64,000 bases of DNA from Providencia alcalifaciens (GTDB lineage Bacteria > Pseudomonadota > Gammaproteobacteria > Enterobacterales > Enterobacteriaceae): positions 3,286,001-3,350,000 of the forward strand of contig NZ_OU659204.1 of the NCBI RefSeq assembly GCF_915403165.1, given 5' to 3'. Position numbers and translations under genes: made by a program. Shown piece by piece: positions 17,535 through 27,408 of the stretch. Position 1 is the stretch's first letter; every line of letters begins with the position of its first letter. The notes beneath the pieces are model-generated. The model was not told the origin of the DNA, made no database searches, and saw nothing but the letters and a program-made list of their open reading frames with translations.

Positions 17535-18827
17535 ATGACAACAGAGACAGTCGCGATTAAATCTTTTGGCACCACAAAAACCACCTCGAAAGTGTTATTT
17601 ATCTGCTGGATGAGCATTCTATTTGAAGGCTATGATGTTGGCGTGATGGGCGCTGTTCTTCCCACTCTCGCAGAATATAAACAGTGGAACCTCACTCCAT
17701 TAGAGCTTGGCGCTCTCAGTAGCTACGCTTTAGTCGGCATGTTTTTTGGGGCATTTATTATCGGTACGCTGAGTGAACTCTATGGCCGTCGCCGTATGCT
17801 TTTAGCTTGCGTCACGCTCTTTTCATTGACCATGCTTGCTGCCGCCCTTGCCCCAACACCATGGGTGTTTGGGTTAATGCGTTTTATTGGGGGCGTTGGA
17901 CTCGGAGGTGTTATTCCCGTAGCTGCAGCGTTAACCATCGAATATTCCCCTGCTGAAAAACGTTCTTTTAACTACGGCATTATGTATTCCGGTTACTCAT
18001 TAGGGATCCTCAGCGCCGCTCTGGTTGCCATGTGGTTGCTAGAACAATTTGGATGGCGCAGTGTGATTGGCTTTGGCGCATTACCACTTTTGTTAATTTG
18101 GCCGATGGCACGTATCTTACCTGAATCTCTTGAATTTCTGACTCACAAAGGACGCCACACCGAAGCGCAATCCCTAGCACAGAAATTAGACGTTGAATAT
18201 CAAGCACCACCAGCACAGCAAAAACAGCAACCTCAACGTTTAAAAGAGATAGTCTCCGTGGTTTTTGCATGGACACATTTGCGCGCAACCGCGTGTTTCT
18301 GGATAGCCCTATTCTGCGGCATGTTGCTGGTGTATGGCTTAAATACGTGGCTACCGTCGATTATGCGCAAAGAAGGCTATAACTTAGGTTCCAGCCTAAC
18401 GTTCCTTGTGGTATTTAGCTTAGCATCCGCATTAGGGGGCTTATTCTTAGGGAAAATCGCGGATAAACGCGGCGTTCGGGGCTCAGTTGCATTTTTCTTC
18501 TTGCTCGGCGCGATTGGCATTGGCTGCATGGTCTTCAAACAAAATATCTATATTAACTATTTACTTGTGGCATTTGCTGGGGTCGGCAGTATTTCAGCCG
18601 CGCTGATTTTGACGGGTTATATCGCCAATTATTACCCATCAAAAGCCCGTGCCTCAGCGACTGGCTGGGCATTAAGTTTCTCACGAATTGGTGCGATGAC
18701 AGGGCCCATGTTTGGGGCGTATATCGCCAGTATGGGGATAGCAACCAGCTGGAACTTTATCGCTTTTTCGGTGGTCGCGGTGATAGCGGCAACAGCCGTG
18801 ATTTTACTACCTCAAAAACGCTCATAG
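17535..18827 (+). CDS. MFS transporter, aromatic acid:H+ symporter (AAHS) type
   Basis: 430 residues with 12 hydrophobic helices. The first loop motif ELYGRRRML and the later GKIADKRGVRGS are MFS signature loops; CWMSILFEGYDVGVMGAVLP in TM1 (with the acidic residue and D) is characteristic of the 4-hydroxybenzoate/3-phenylpropionate transporters PcaK and MhpT. The substrate is probably an aromatic or related small organic acid. No catabolic enzyme for such a compound is adjacent. The gene ends at a convergent terminator. Confidence 0.82.
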   Translation: MTTETVAIKSFGTTKTTSKVLFICWMSILFEGYDVGVMGAVLPTLAEYKQWNLTPLELGALSSYALVGMFFGAFIIGTLSELYGRRRMLLACVTLFSLTMLAAALAPTPWVFGLMRFIGGVGLGGVIPVAAALTIEYSPAEKRSFNYGIMYSGYSLGILSAALVAMWLLEQFGWRSVIGFGALPLLLIWPMARILPESLEFLTHKGRHTEAQSLAQKLDVEYQAPPAQQKQQPQRLKEIVSVVFAWTHLRATACFWIALFCGMLLVYGLNTWLPSIMRKEGYNLGSSLTFLVVFSLASALGGLFLGKIADKRGVRGSVAFFFLLGAIGIGCMVFKQNIYINYLLVAFAGVGSISAALILTGYIANYYPSKARASATGWALSFSRIGAMTGPMFGAYIASMGIATSWNFIAFSVVAVIAATAVILLPQKRS

Positions 18828-18840
18828 ATAAAAGACTATT

Positions 18841-18875
18841 AGCAAATAGGGGCTTATCGCCCTTATTTGCTTTTG
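18841..18875. terminator. Convergent bidirectional terminator
   Basis: AGCAAATA and TATTTGCT form the outer stem with GGGC/GCCC-like pairs inside, followed by TTTT; it separates the MFS gene (+) from the convergent unknown pair (-). Confidence 0.75.
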
Positions 18876-18878
18876 AAA

Positions 18879-20009
18879 CTAATACGCGAGACGATAATGC
18901 AGTTTCTCGCCAGCTTCTAACTCTGGAGAGTCACTGTAATTGCTTGATAATTCGATGAAACCATGTAATTCAGGAATGTATAATTTTTGGTACCACTCTA
19001 ACGCTGAACGGCGGTGCAATTGATTGCTAGCAAAATCGAGAATCAAACATTTCTGTCCGCTTCTCGCGGATTCCATCACCAACAAGCCATCGTCCCAGAT
19101 AATCATATCTTGCAGATGGTTGTAACCCGCTTCTTTGATCAACTTAAAATTCCCACCTTGATACTGATAAAGGGAAAATAATCGGCGGGAAGGCTCCTGA
19201 GCCGCCAAATAAATATCCCCTTTCTGATTCTGAACCGCCTCATTAATACGAATAGGCAACCATCGGTGGCTCACCACGTTTTTCTGCGCGATATTCACTA
19301 CCACTTCAAGAGACCCCATTTCGTTACCGTAGCTGTACCACACAATCACATTGCCATCATGAACCGCATAAGAAAATGTTGAATTATCGGCGATTTCTTC
19401 AGGATAAAAACGCTTCACGAGTTCGCGCGGATCCATCAAATATTGCCACGTAAGGCCTCTATCTGCGCTGGTGAAGATCTTTTGGTTATCGATCAGGACA
19501 TAAGGCTCACCCTGACCACTTTGGTACATTTTTCCGGTAATTGCCGCATAAATGTATTCACCATACCCGTCCTTCCAAGGTGTCAGAGACGTAATCGAAT
19601 TGTCCGCTAAATTCACAGTGCGATACCCATCACGCACCATTAAAAGGCACCGAGACTCTTCACACACTGCGTTATAAAAACTGTCGCTAAATTGCGTGAT
19701 AAAACGCACGCCATCTTTATTGGCAAATAGCACCTGATATCTATCTTCCTGTGCAGGCGAAAACAAATCTGACCGATTGTAATAGTAGGATGAGCGGCCA
19801 TTTTTCTGGGCAATAATCAACGTGCCGTCTTTCGCGGGGTACGTTTTGGCATAATCATAATCCGCAATATAAGCATTGCTCTCTTGGCTATTATCTTTCC
19901 ATTGCCATGGCGCATCATTCCCACCAAATACCAGTATCAGTGTTGAACCTAAACACACCAAGAAAACGGCACCCGTCATCAGAAAACGCCAACTTAGAAA
20001 TGGATTCAT
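18879..20009 (-). CDS. Unknown exported or membrane-anchored protein
   Basis: 376 residues. One N-terminal hydrophobic helix (about 9-29) acts as a signal anchor, leaving a periplasmic domain. The mature part has repeated beta-strand/aromatic patterns (for example DGYGEYIYAAITGKMY, YVLIDNQKIFTSADRGLTWQYL, SYAVHDGNVIVWYSYG), and the TSADRGLTWQ segment resembles an Asp-box of sialidase-like beta-propellers. I do not recognise a named family. Its start overlaps the stop of the upstream membrane gene by one base, so the two are translationally coupled and likely act together. Confidence 0.6.
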   Translation of the reverse strand: MNPFLSWRFLMTGAVFLVCLGSTLILVFGGNDAPWQWKDNSQESNAYIADYDYAKTYPAKDGTLIIAQKNGRSSYYYNRSDLFSPAQEDRYQVLFANKDGVRFITQFSDSFYNAVCEESRCLLMVRDGYRTVNLADNSITSLTPWKDGYGEYIYAAITGKMYQSGQGEPYVLIDNQKIFTSADRGLTWQYLMDPRELVKRFYPEEIADNSTFSYAVHDGNVIVWYSYGNEMGSLEVVVNIAQKNVVSHRWLPIRINEAVQNQKGDIYLAAQEPSRRLFSLYQYQGGNFKLIKEAGYNHLQDMIIWDDGLLVMESARSGQKCLILDFASNQLHRRSALEWYQKLYIPELHGFIELSSNYSDSPELEAGEKLHYRLAY

Positions 20010-21262
20010 TAGCGTACCTCCATGACATAAGTATCTTTACCTTGTTGGCGTCGTAATGCGCTCAAGACAGCTTGGGTTTGGTAATAGCCATTACCCCGTT
20101 TCGAAAACCGATAATAAGCCGCCATACCAAGGGCAATTAAGAAACAGATACCCAGGGTTATCGAGCTGGCAAAGCCAATGAATATCAAGTCATTATCGAG
20201 CAAATACAGCCAATCCCAATAATCCCAGTGATTTCCCCTGTCGACAACATCGCTAATGGCTGTCACGCCAAAAATCGCCAAGAATAGCGCCAAAATAATG
20301 CCCGTGATCCCCCATAATGCCAGATACAGCCAGCGTTCTTGCGCCATGCCTCGAGCAGACAAGGTGTAAGCTAAATTATCTTGATGGTTATACAGGCCAA
20401 ATACGACGCTCTCGGGAAAACCATGTTCAACTTTGGAGTGATAGACTTCGACCTCATCCCCTTGAGCGAGAAAAAAGCTGTGGTTATTAAAGAAAGGTTT
20501 TGAGCCATCCAACTTGAGGTTCAAATGGCTTTTATTCACTTGAAGCTCTATTTCATTGCGGGTGTATGTGCCCCCGCGATAATAATATTCAATTGTCTTG
20601 ATACTCTTAATATTCACTTTGCCTTTTGTCACCTGCAATGAGGTTTCAGGAATAGGCTTTTGCGCTCGAGGATCTATTTTGAGCGGTTTGAATTTCGGGT
20701 TTTTAATTCCCTCAATCTGAATCAGATTTTCGCCAGAAATTACCTGAAACTTGCCCGCCATGACTAAATCTAATGCACGTAAGATGGTTTTTCGTTTTCG
20801 GCTAAAAATAGTGAAGGTTTGTGAAATACACATAGACAGTAGAACGGCCCCCACAAAAGCCGCCATGCCTAATAATGCCCCTAAAACAATTAACCATGTG
20901 CTCTCTTCATCATTAAATACGCAAAAAAATGCGGGGATAAAGAGTGCAGAAAGTCCAAATGATAACAGGTACTGTTTTACTAACCCTTTGTCGAATTTAA
21001 GGTTTCTATCGGGTTCCAAACGTCCATGTTCTGGGTGATACACCCAATTGAGCCAATAGCTCCCATCATTCAGTTGTTCAGCAGAAATAATCAACGTATC
21101 GTCTTTATTCAATCGTTCCAAAAATATTTGGCTGTTTTCAAAATCTTCAGCATTGAAAAAAAACACCTTATCCGAAGTTATTAGCCTCACCATGCCCTCT
21201 GGTGAAACCTGTTTATAATCGCACTGAATTAGCTTAACGTGAAAATATTGAACACCCATCAA
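20009..21262 (-). CDS. Unknown multi-domain inner-membrane protein
   Basis: 417 residues. There is a soluble N-terminal region (1-90), two hydrophobic helices (about 92-148), a cytosolic or periplasmic central domain (about 150-300) with strand-rich sequence (YYYRGGTYTRNEIEL, GDEVEVYHSKVEHGFPES), then two helices (about 308-380) and a short basic tail. The middle part is vaguely like DUF3592-type domains, but this is only an impression. It is the first gene of a two-gene unit with the exported protein downstream. Confidence 0.6.
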   Translation of the reverse strand: MMGVQYFHVKLIQCDYKQVSPEGMVRLITSDKVFFFNAEDFENSQIFLERLNKDDTLIISAEQLNDGSYWLNWVYHPEHGRLEPDRNLKFDKGLVKQYLLSFGLSALFIPAFFCVFNDEESTWLIVLGALLGMAAFVGAVLLSMCISQTFTIFSRKRKTILRALDLVMAGKFQVISGENLIQIEGIKNPKFKPLKIDPRAQKPIPETSLQVTKGKVNIKSIKTIEYYYRGGTYTRNEIELQVNKSHLNLKLDGSKPFFNNHSFFLAQGDEVEVYHSKVEHGFPESVVFGLYNHQDNLAYTLSARGMAQERWLYLALWGITGIILALFLAIFGVTAISDVVDRGNHWDYWDWLYLLDNDLIFIGFASSITLGICFLIALGMAAYYRFSKRGNGYYQTQAVLSALRRQQGKDTYVMEVR

Positions 21263-21544
21263 TGATGCCTATTTGTTATAGTTAATTTAACATTATGATA
21301 ATAAATAAAGGTATATTGCCCTAGTTAAACTTACCCTATAATAGAACAATTCAGATAATTACAGGCTCAAGGGCATAATCAGTTAAAAGCTGATAAATGC
21401 CTGTTTTACTCTTAAAATGCAACCAGGCTCTAGTAAAGGAAATAATTACTGCTAGACTGGCGCAGATGAGTTATTTTGAATACATTACATCCCAAGAAAC
21501 AGTTATTTTATCCCTACCGTTAACCACAAATTTGAATAAACGCG

Positions 21545-22258
21545 ATGACATCAAAACCGGCCTACAAGCAAATTCAATCTTACATTCTGCGGAGTATTGA
21601 TTTAGGGATTTTCAAACCCGAAACTCAGATCCCCACTGAACTTGAGTTATGTGCCCAATTTAATGTTAGCCGTATGACGGTAAATAAAGCGATTTCTGAG
21701 CTCAGCCAGAAAGGCATCTTAAATCGGATTGCGGGAAAAGGCACATTTGTCGCCACTCAAAAACATGAACTTCCCGTCACTAAAGCCTTTGATATTTTTG
21801 ATGAAATTTCAGTTAGTGGGAATAAATATGCAGGCCACCAGCTACAGCTAAAAATCATCCCTGCCACCGCAGAAATTGCCCTACAACTTGGCGTCACGGA
21901 AGGCAGCAATATTGGCTACTGCAAAATGCTACATTTTGAAAATGACATTCCGCTGATGCTAGAAGAACGCTATGTAAATCACGGAATTGCCCCTGAATTT
22001 GTTCAGCAGCATTTTGGCAATAGTGAAACCCCAAGCGGCTATTTACAACGCCATTTCCCTGTCAGTGAAATGGAGCACACCATTGAAGCAATTTTAGCCA
22101 ATAAGCCAATTGCACAAGCCTTATCCATCAAAGAACATTCCCCTTGTTTGCAACTAAGCCGCCGCACATGGACAGGCAGCACGTTGATCAGCTACGTCAA
22201 TATGATCAGCGCAGGCTCACGCTATAAGTTAAAATTACATTCCCGCATTGAAAATTAA
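21545..22258 (+). CDS. hutC: GntR/HutC-family transcriptional repressor, probable HutC
   Basis: 237 residues: an N-terminal winged helix (about 5-72; ELCAQFNVSRMTVNKAISEL, then GKGTFVA) and a C-terminal UTRA ligand domain (about 90-230). Similarity is closest to HutC, the repressor of histidine utilisation that responds to urocanate. The gene converges on the ETF operon, and the only other hut gene here, hutU, has HutC-type operator sites upstream. It is therefore the likely local regulator. The ribosome binding site is weak, and no operator of the same type is visible in front of hutC itself. Confidence 0.82.
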   Translation: MTSKPAYKQIQSYILRSIDLGIFKPETQIPTELELCAQFNVSRMTVNKAISELSQKGILNRIAGKGTFVATQKHELPVTKAFDIFDEISVSGNKYAGHQLQLKIIPATAEIALQLGVTEGSNIGYCKMLHFENDIPLMLEERYVNHGIAPEFVQQHFGNSETPSGYLQRHFPVSEMEHTIEAILANKPIAQALSIKEHSPCLQLSRRTWTGSTLISYVNMISAGSRYKLKLHSRIEN

Positions 22259-22278
22259 TCTTCAGCGATAAACAGCTA

Positions 22279-22303
22279 TAAAAAATGGGGCACTCTGGCC
22301 CCA
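22279..22303 (-). terminator. Terminator of the permease-ETF operon
   Basis: On the minus strand TGGGGC pairs with GCCCCA and is followed by six T. It lies about 110 bp past the ETF-QO stop, in the convergent gap with hutC. Confidence 0.75.
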
Positions 22304-22415
22304 AAACGACTGATAAACAACTAAAATACCGTTCGATAATCTCCACATCACAGACATTACGTCTGGTATCAACACATCAATATCACAACAAATCATTTTC
22401 TCACAGCAAAGATAA

Positions 22416-24098
22416 CTACATACCTTGATAAATAGGTCCTTCTCCCCCTTGGGGTGCTGTCCACGTAATATTTTGCAGAGGGTCTTTAATATCACACGCT
22501 TTGCAATGCAGGCAGTTCTGCGCATTTATTTGCAGTTTTTCCTGCTCCTGATCACTCACTATTTCGTACACTCCCGCAGGGCAATATCGCGTTTCCGGTG
22601 ATGCATAAGTGAATAAATTCACGCGAATAGGAATTTCATTATCTTTTAAACGTAAGTGGCAAGGCTGCTCTTCCGCATGGTTTGTATTGGATAAAAACAC
22701 CGATGAAGATTTATCAAATGACAGCTTGCCATCCGGTTTTGGGTAATGGATCGGCTGAAATTCACTGGCAGGCCTAAGCCCTTGGTGATCATCCAGTTTG
22801 AGCTTAAGCGTCCAAGGGCTACGCCCCTTTAGTAACCATTGCTCTGCGCCGAACATCAACGACCCCATCACTAACCCTTTTTTCATATACGGCTTGAAAT
22901 TACGGGTCTGATAAAGCTCGTCATACAACCAGCTTTGTTCAAATTTTTGCTGAAATTGGTGGGTAAATTCTGTGTAATTGACGACATCCTCAGCGAAAGA
23001 GTCAAATAAAGCCTCTGCCGCTAGCATGCCGCTTTTCACCGCGCAGTGGCTGCCTTTAATGCGTGCAGCATTCAAAAAGCCCGCATCATCTCCAATTAAT
23101 GCACCGCCGGGGAAGCTTAACTCTGGTAATGCGGGTAAGCCCCCCGCCACCATGGTACGCGCCCCATAACTCACACGCTCACCCCCTTGCAAAAAAGCAC
23201 TGAAGGCAGGATGGGTTTTCAAACGCTGGAATTCATCGAATGGGGATAAATAGGGGTTTTCATAATTTAGCCCCACCACCAGCCCCACCGCGACCAAGTT
23301 TTCCCCATAGTGGTAAGCGAATCCGCCCCCATAGGTTTGGTTATCCAGCGGCCAGCCGATTGAATGCACCACCAGCCCCGCTTGATGCTGCTGTTTAGGA
23401 ATTTGCCAAATTTCTTTGAGGCCTAATCCATAAGTCTGTTTACCGCGGTTTGCCGCTAAATCGAAGTGGGCAATTAACTGTTTACCTAGTTGCCCTCGGC
23501 ATCCTTCCGCGAAAAAAGTCATTTTGGCTAATAGGTTCATACCCGCTTGGTACATGGCAGTCGGGTTGCCCTGTTTGTCTAGCCCCATATCGCCAGTGGT
23601 GACGCCAATAACCTGTCCTGCATCATCAAAAAGGATTTCGGTAGCCGCAAACCCTGGGAAAATATCGACACCGAGTTGCTCTGCTTCTGCTGCAAGTGCT
23701 GCGCTGACTTGCCCAAGGCTGCCAATCACATTACCGTAGTTTTTCAGGCAAGCAGGTAACAAAGATAATGGCAATTTGCTGGCTTTATTCTCTTTGAGCC
23801 ATAAAAAACGATCTTCACTGACAGCGGTGAGTGAGGCAGAAACCGTTTGCTGCCAGTCGGGTAATAACTCATTCAGTCCACGGGGATCGATGACCGCCCC
23901 CGATAAAATATGCGCCCCAACTTCGGCGGCTTTATCAATTAAGCAGACACTGAGTTCCCGTCCTGTTTGTAACGAGAGTTGTTTAATGCGAATTGCCGCC
24001 GATAATCCCGCGGGCCCACCACCGACAATCAGGACATCAAACTCCATGGATTCTCGCGCACAAGACGCCGAAACATTCGCACTATTGTCGATAGTCAT
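22416..24098 (-). CDS. Electron transfer flavoprotein:ubiquinone oxidoreductase
   Basis: Membrane-associated flavoprotein that passes electrons from reduced ETF to the quinone pool. The 560-residue chain has the FAD loop GGGPAG (26-31), the family segment GAHILSGAVIDPRGL, a quinone-binding/amphipathic middle region, and a C-terminal ferredoxin part with RYCPAGVYE followed by NCLHCKACDIKDP: the four-cysteine [4Fe-4S] pattern. This is the single-chain aerobic (mitochondrial/Pseudomonas) type, not the split FixC/FixX of carnitine metabolism. GGAGAGAG precedes the ATG. It closes the permease-etfBA operon and is not part of a typical E. coli-like gene set. Confidence 0.95.
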   Translation of the reverse strand: MTIDNSANVSASCARESMEFDVLIVGGGPAGLSAAIRIKQLSLQTGRELSVCLIDKAAEVGAHILSGAVIDPRGLNELLPDWQQTVSASLTAVSEDRFLWLKENKASKLPLSLLPACLKNYGNVIGSLGQVSAALAAEAEQLGVDIFPGFAATEILFDDAGQVIGVTTGDMGLDKQGNPTAMYQAGMNLLAKMTFFAEGCRGQLGKQLIAHFDLAANRGKQTYGLGLKEIWQIPKQQHQAGLVVHSIGWPLDNQTYGGGFAYHYGENLVAVGLVVGLNYENPYLSPFDEFQRLKTHPAFSAFLQGGERVSYGARTMVAGGLPALPELSFPGGALIGDDAGFLNAARIKGSHCAVKSGMLAAEALFDSFAEDVVNYTEFTHQFQQKFEQSWLYDELYQTRNFKPYMKKGLVMGSLMFGAEQWLLKGRSPWTLKLKLDDHQGLRPASEFQPIHYPKPDGKLSFDKSSSVFLSNTNHAEEQPCHLRLKDNEIPIRVNLFTYASPETRYCPAGVYEIVSDQEQEKLQINAQNCLHCKACDIKDPLQNITWTAPQGGEGPIYQGM

Positions 24099-24109
24099 TT
24101 TGCTCTCTC

Positions 24110-25060
24110 CTACGCCAGCGCTTTATCGAATTCAGGTAAGATCTCAAACAGATCCCCCACAATGCCGTAGTCTGCCACTTGGAAAATCGGCGCTTCTGGA
24201 TCGCTATTAATCGCCACGATCACTTTGCTCTCTTTCATGCCCGCAATATGTTGAATAGCACCGGAGATCCCAACCGCAATATACAGATCTGGCGCGACGA
24301 TCTTGCCCGTTTGCCCGACTTGATAATCATTTGGTACATACCCCGCATCAACTGCCGCACGGGATGCCCCCACCGCAGCCCCTAACTTATCGGCGATGGT
24401 TTCCAGTAAAGCAAAATTCTCACCGGAACTTAAACCGCGCCCCCCTGAAATCACCACTTTGGCAGAGCTTAACTCCGCGCGGCTCATCTGGGTTAATGAC
24501 TGGCTAGTCAGTGCCGAAAGTTGGGTGAACTGCGTAACAGAAACAGCTTCTATCACCACCGGTGATTGGGTTGCAGCCGCTCCTGAAAATGCTGAGCTGC
24601 GTACGGTGATCACCACCTGATTGCCATTGTTTTGCACCGTTGCCAGCGCATTTCCGGCATAAATTGGGCGAACAAATGTTTGCGCATCGACCACTTGCGT
24701 AATATCCGAAATCTGAGAAACACCCAGCGTAGCGGCGACGCGAGGGGCTATGTTTTTACCAAATGTGGTTGCAGGAAAGATAATGTGGCTATAGCCCTGC
24801 GCCACGGCAACTACCGCGCTCGTCATGGATTCCGCCAGCGCATTTTTGAGCGGTTCGGCATCGACTGTTATCACCTTTTCGACGCCGAGAATGGATGCCG
24901 CGGATTGTGCCACCGCAGCCGCTTGGCTTCCCGCCACCAGCACATGCAGGCTTCCGCCTTGTGCAATGATTTCGCGTGCAGCCGCTATGCTGTTATAGGT
25001 TGAAGATTTAATGGTTTGGTTATCGTGCTCAACAACGACTAAAACGGATAATTGGCTCAT
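24110..25060 (-). CDS. etfA: Electron transfer flavoprotein alpha subunit
   Basis: FAD-binding subunit of the ETF heterodimer, which accepts electrons from acyl-CoA dehydrogenases. The 316 residues have the N-terminal ETF domain and the C-terminal FAD domain (about 195-316) with SGGRGLSSGENF, GASRAAVDAGY, QVGQTGKIVAPDLYIA and AINSDPEAPIF motifs. Length and motifs are those of the group I (mitochondrial-type) protein. A GGGAG ribosome binding site precedes the ATG; 14 bp separate it from etfB and 11 bp from ETF-QO. Confidence 0.95.
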   Translation of the reverse strand: MSQLSVLVVVEHDNQTIKSSTYNSIAAAREIIAQGGSLHVLVAGSQAAAVAQSAASILGVEKVITVDAEPLKNALAESMTSAVVAVAQGYSHIIFPATTFGKNIAPRVAATLGVSQISDITQVVDAQTFVRPIYAGNALATVQNNGNQVVITVRSSAFSGAAATQSPVVIEAVSVTQFTQLSALTSQSLTQMSRAELSSAKVVISGGRGLSSGENFALLETIADKLGAAVGASRAAVDAGYVPNDYQVGQTGKIVAPDLYIAVGISGAIQHIAGMKESKVIVAINSDPEAPIFQVADYGIVGDLFEILPEFDKALA

Positions 25061-25074
25061 GTTCAGGCTCCCTG

Positions 25075-25830
25075 CTAAATCACTTCTTTAGCTTGCAGTT
25101 CAGTCACTAACGTGGCGGCATCATTCAACATGGTGCACTGCCCAGAACGCTTTTTTGGTTCAGTCACGTTGACGATTTTCACTTGCCCTAATGGGCTAAA
25201 ATTCAGTGTGGAAATATCGATGATGTCTAATGTTTTTTTCTTTGCCTTCATAATGTTAGGCAATGTGGCATAGCGAGGTTCATTTAAGCGCAAGTCCGTG
25301 GTTACAATCGCAGGCAATCCCATGGATAAAGTTTCTAAGCCGCCATCGATTTCGCGGGTGACTTTCAGTTTTTCACCCTCAACCATAATCTGCGAAGCAA
25401 AGGTGGCTTGCGCACAGCCCAATAGTGCGGAAAGCATTTGCCCAGTTTGGTTGCAATCATCATCAATGGCTTGCTTGCCGAGTAAAATTAAATCCGGTTG
25501 CTCCTGACTCACCACTTGTTGTAAAAGGCGGGCAATATCCAGCGGCTCTAGCGCCATCTCGGCGGGCTTTTGAATCAAAACAGCTCGGTCAGCTCCAATC
25601 GCCATCGCACTACGCAGCGTATCTTGCGCCGCGGCTTCGCCGATGGAGACCGCCACCACTTCGGTGGCTTTACCCGCTTCTTTTAAACGTACCGCCTCTT
25701 CTACCGCAATCTCATCGAATGGGTTCATCGCCATTTTGACATTGGCCAGCTCAACCCCTGAGCCATCGGCTTTAACCCGCACTTTGACGTTATGGTCAAT
25801 CACCCGTTTTACTGCGACTAAAATTTTCAT
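25075..25830 (-). CDS. etfB: Electron transfer flavoprotein beta subunit
   Basis: AMP-binding subunit of ETF. Start placed at ATG 25830 ([10 protein letters not shown]), because AGGAG lies 7 nt upstream and the sequence then aligns with the conserved EtfB N-terminus; an upstream in-frame ATG at 25902 would add 24 unrelated residues. The resulting 251 residues contain [17 protein letters not shown] and the AMP/signature region [22 protein letters not shown]. Group I type, as in Pseudomonas and mitochondria, consistent with the single-chain ETF-QO downstream. Confidence 0.95.
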   Translation of the reverse strand: MKILVAVKRVIDHNVKVRVKADGSGVELANVKMAMNPFDEIAVEEAVRLKEAGKATEVVAVSIGEAAAQDTLRSAMAIGADRAVLIQKPAEMALEPLDIARLLQQVVSQEQPDLILLGKQAIDDDCNQTGQMLSALLGCAQATFASQIMVEGEKLKVTREIDGGLETLSMGLPAIVTTDLRLNEPRYATLPNIMKAKKKTLDIIDISTLNFSPLGQVKIVNVTEPKKRSGQCTMLNDAATLVTELQAKEVI

Positions 25831-25883
25831 AACCACTCCTATCGCGCACTTTGTTACCGCTATTTTTGAGTTGAGGGAGCCCA

Positions 25884-25907
25884 TAGCAGTGAATATTTTC
25901 ACTGCTA
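25884..25907 (-). other. Hairpin in the permease-etfB intergenic region
   Basis: TAGCAGTGAA and TTCACTGCTA form a 9-10 bp stem with a short AT loop. No T run follows, so it is more likely an mRNA-stability or processing element within the operon than a terminator. Confidence 0.5.
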
Positions 25908-25968
25908 GGACGCCATCACTGACTATTTTTATCGTTGGAAAATTAAGATGTTATCTAAGAAAAAAGCC

Positions 25969-27408
25969 TTATTTGGTTTCTGGCAATATCAGGCTTGGTG
26001 CCACTGACATTGGCCAAATTTTTACTGCGACATAGTAGATAATGCTGGTGGCAACTAAACCAACAATCCACGAAATATCCACGCCACCTAGGCTATCAAC
26101 CAGAGGTCCAGTATAGAAACCCGTGGCAATAAATGGCATTTGGATCAATACGCCGACCACATAGGTGATGATCCCCACTTTGTTCCAACGGCCATAACGA
26201 CCATTCGGATTGGATAATTGCGGGACATCGTAGCGACCTTTCGTCACCCAGTAGTAATCCACTAAGTTAATTGCGCTCCATGGCGTAAAGAACGCCAATA
26301 AGAACAGTAAGAACGCCGAGAATAGCTTTAAGAATGAATGCTGCCCAGCAAGACCTAAAGCCGTTGAAAAGCTCACCATGAGGATAATAAAGAACAGACG
26401 CTGACCACGGGAAATCTGATGTTTACCACGGAAACCACACCAAATCGCTGCCATCGACATAAAGCTGCCATAAGCATTCAGAGCCGTAATCGTCACTTTG
26501 CCAAAGAAAATACTGATATACAGTAGCGCTGCAATTAAGCCCGTGCTGCCTAAGCCAACAATGTAGGAAACTTCATGACCCGCGAATTGATTGCCTGCAA
26601 GTGCTGCTGCAAACACCCCCAGGATCATCGAGGCTTGAGTACCGATTACCGTACCTGAACCCACGGCTAAAAACGCTTTGATGGTTGGGGTTTTGGTGGG
26701 TAAATAACGGGAGTAATCCGCCACATAAGGGCCAAACGCAATCTGCCAAGAAGCCGACAGCGACATGGCTAATAGGAAATTTGTCCAATCGAAATGACGG
26801 TTTGCTAATAATACCGAGACGTCATTCATATAGAACAGACGGAAGAATAGATAGAAGAATGCGATAACGCCGACAACACTCGCCACTTTACCGAGAATGT
26901 GGATAATCCGGTAACCGCAAATAGTGATACCGATGATCACAATCCCGAAAATCACGATCCCCATCCAATCACTGACATTCAGTAGTTGCCCCACGGCCTG
27001 CCCCGCCAATACGGTCCCACTGGCAGAAAACCCGACGTACATCATACAGACTAATAAAATCGGGATGACGGCACCATAAACCCCAAATTGCACGCGGCTG
27101 GAGATCATTTGCGGTAGACCCAGCTTCGGGCCTTGTACAGCATGGAGCGCCATCACTGCGCCCCCCAGTAATTGACCGATAAACAAGCCAATCAACGACC
27201 AAAATACATCCCCCCCCAGTACAACAGCTAGGGCACCGGTGACAATTGCGGTGATTTGTAAGTTAGCCCCAAACCACAGTGTGAATTGGCTCGACAAAGT
27301 CCCGTGTCGTTCAGATTCAGGAATATAGTCAATGGAACGTGCTTCGATAAGCGGAACATTATCTTGGCGAGACTGCTTTTGCCCGATGATATCGTTGGAA
27401 ACTGTCAT
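25969..27408 (-). CDS. NCS1-family permease (cytosine/purine/hydantoin type)
   Basis: 479 residues with about 12 hydrophobic helices. Features of the nucleobase:cation symporter-1 family are visible: the HGTLSSQFTLWFGANLQI start of TM1, the GPKLGLPQMISSR loop and the AFGPYVADYSRYLP segment. Family members carry cytosine, allantoin, hydantoins and, in hut clusters, probably imidazole compounds. Placement between etfB and the acyl-CoA dehydrogenase suggests uptake of the pathway's substrate, possibly urocanate or imidazolepropionate (inference). AGAGGA precedes the ATG. It is the first gene of its unit, 138 bp before etfB. Confidence 0.85.
   Translation of the reverse strand: MTVSNDIIGQKQSRQDNVPLIEARSIDYIPESERHGTLSSQFTLWFGANLQITAIVTGALAVVLGGDVFWSLIGLFIGQLLGGAVMALHAVQGPKLGLPQMISSRVQFGVYGAVIPILLVCMMYVGFSASGTVLAGQAVGQLLNVSDWMGIVIFGIVIIGITICGYRIIHILGKVASVVGVIAFFYLFFRLFYMNDVSVLLANRHFDWTNFLLAMSLSASWQIAFGPYVADYSRYLPTKTPTIKAFLAVGSGTVIGTQASMILGVFAAALAGNQFAGHEVSYIVGLGSTGLIAALLYISIFFGKVTITALNAYGSFMSMAAIWCGFRGKHQISRGQRLFFIILMVSFSTALGLAGQHSFLKLFSAFLLFLLAFFTPWSAINLVDYYWVTKGRYDVPQLSNPNGRYGRWNKVGIITYVVGVLIQMPFIATGFYTGPLVDSLGGVDISWIVGLVATSIIYYVAVKIWPMSVAPSLILPETK

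Noticed and set aside
22978..25739. Numerous plus-strand frames across the ETF genes
   Set aside because: They are antisense to conserved flavoprotein genes and have no start signals.
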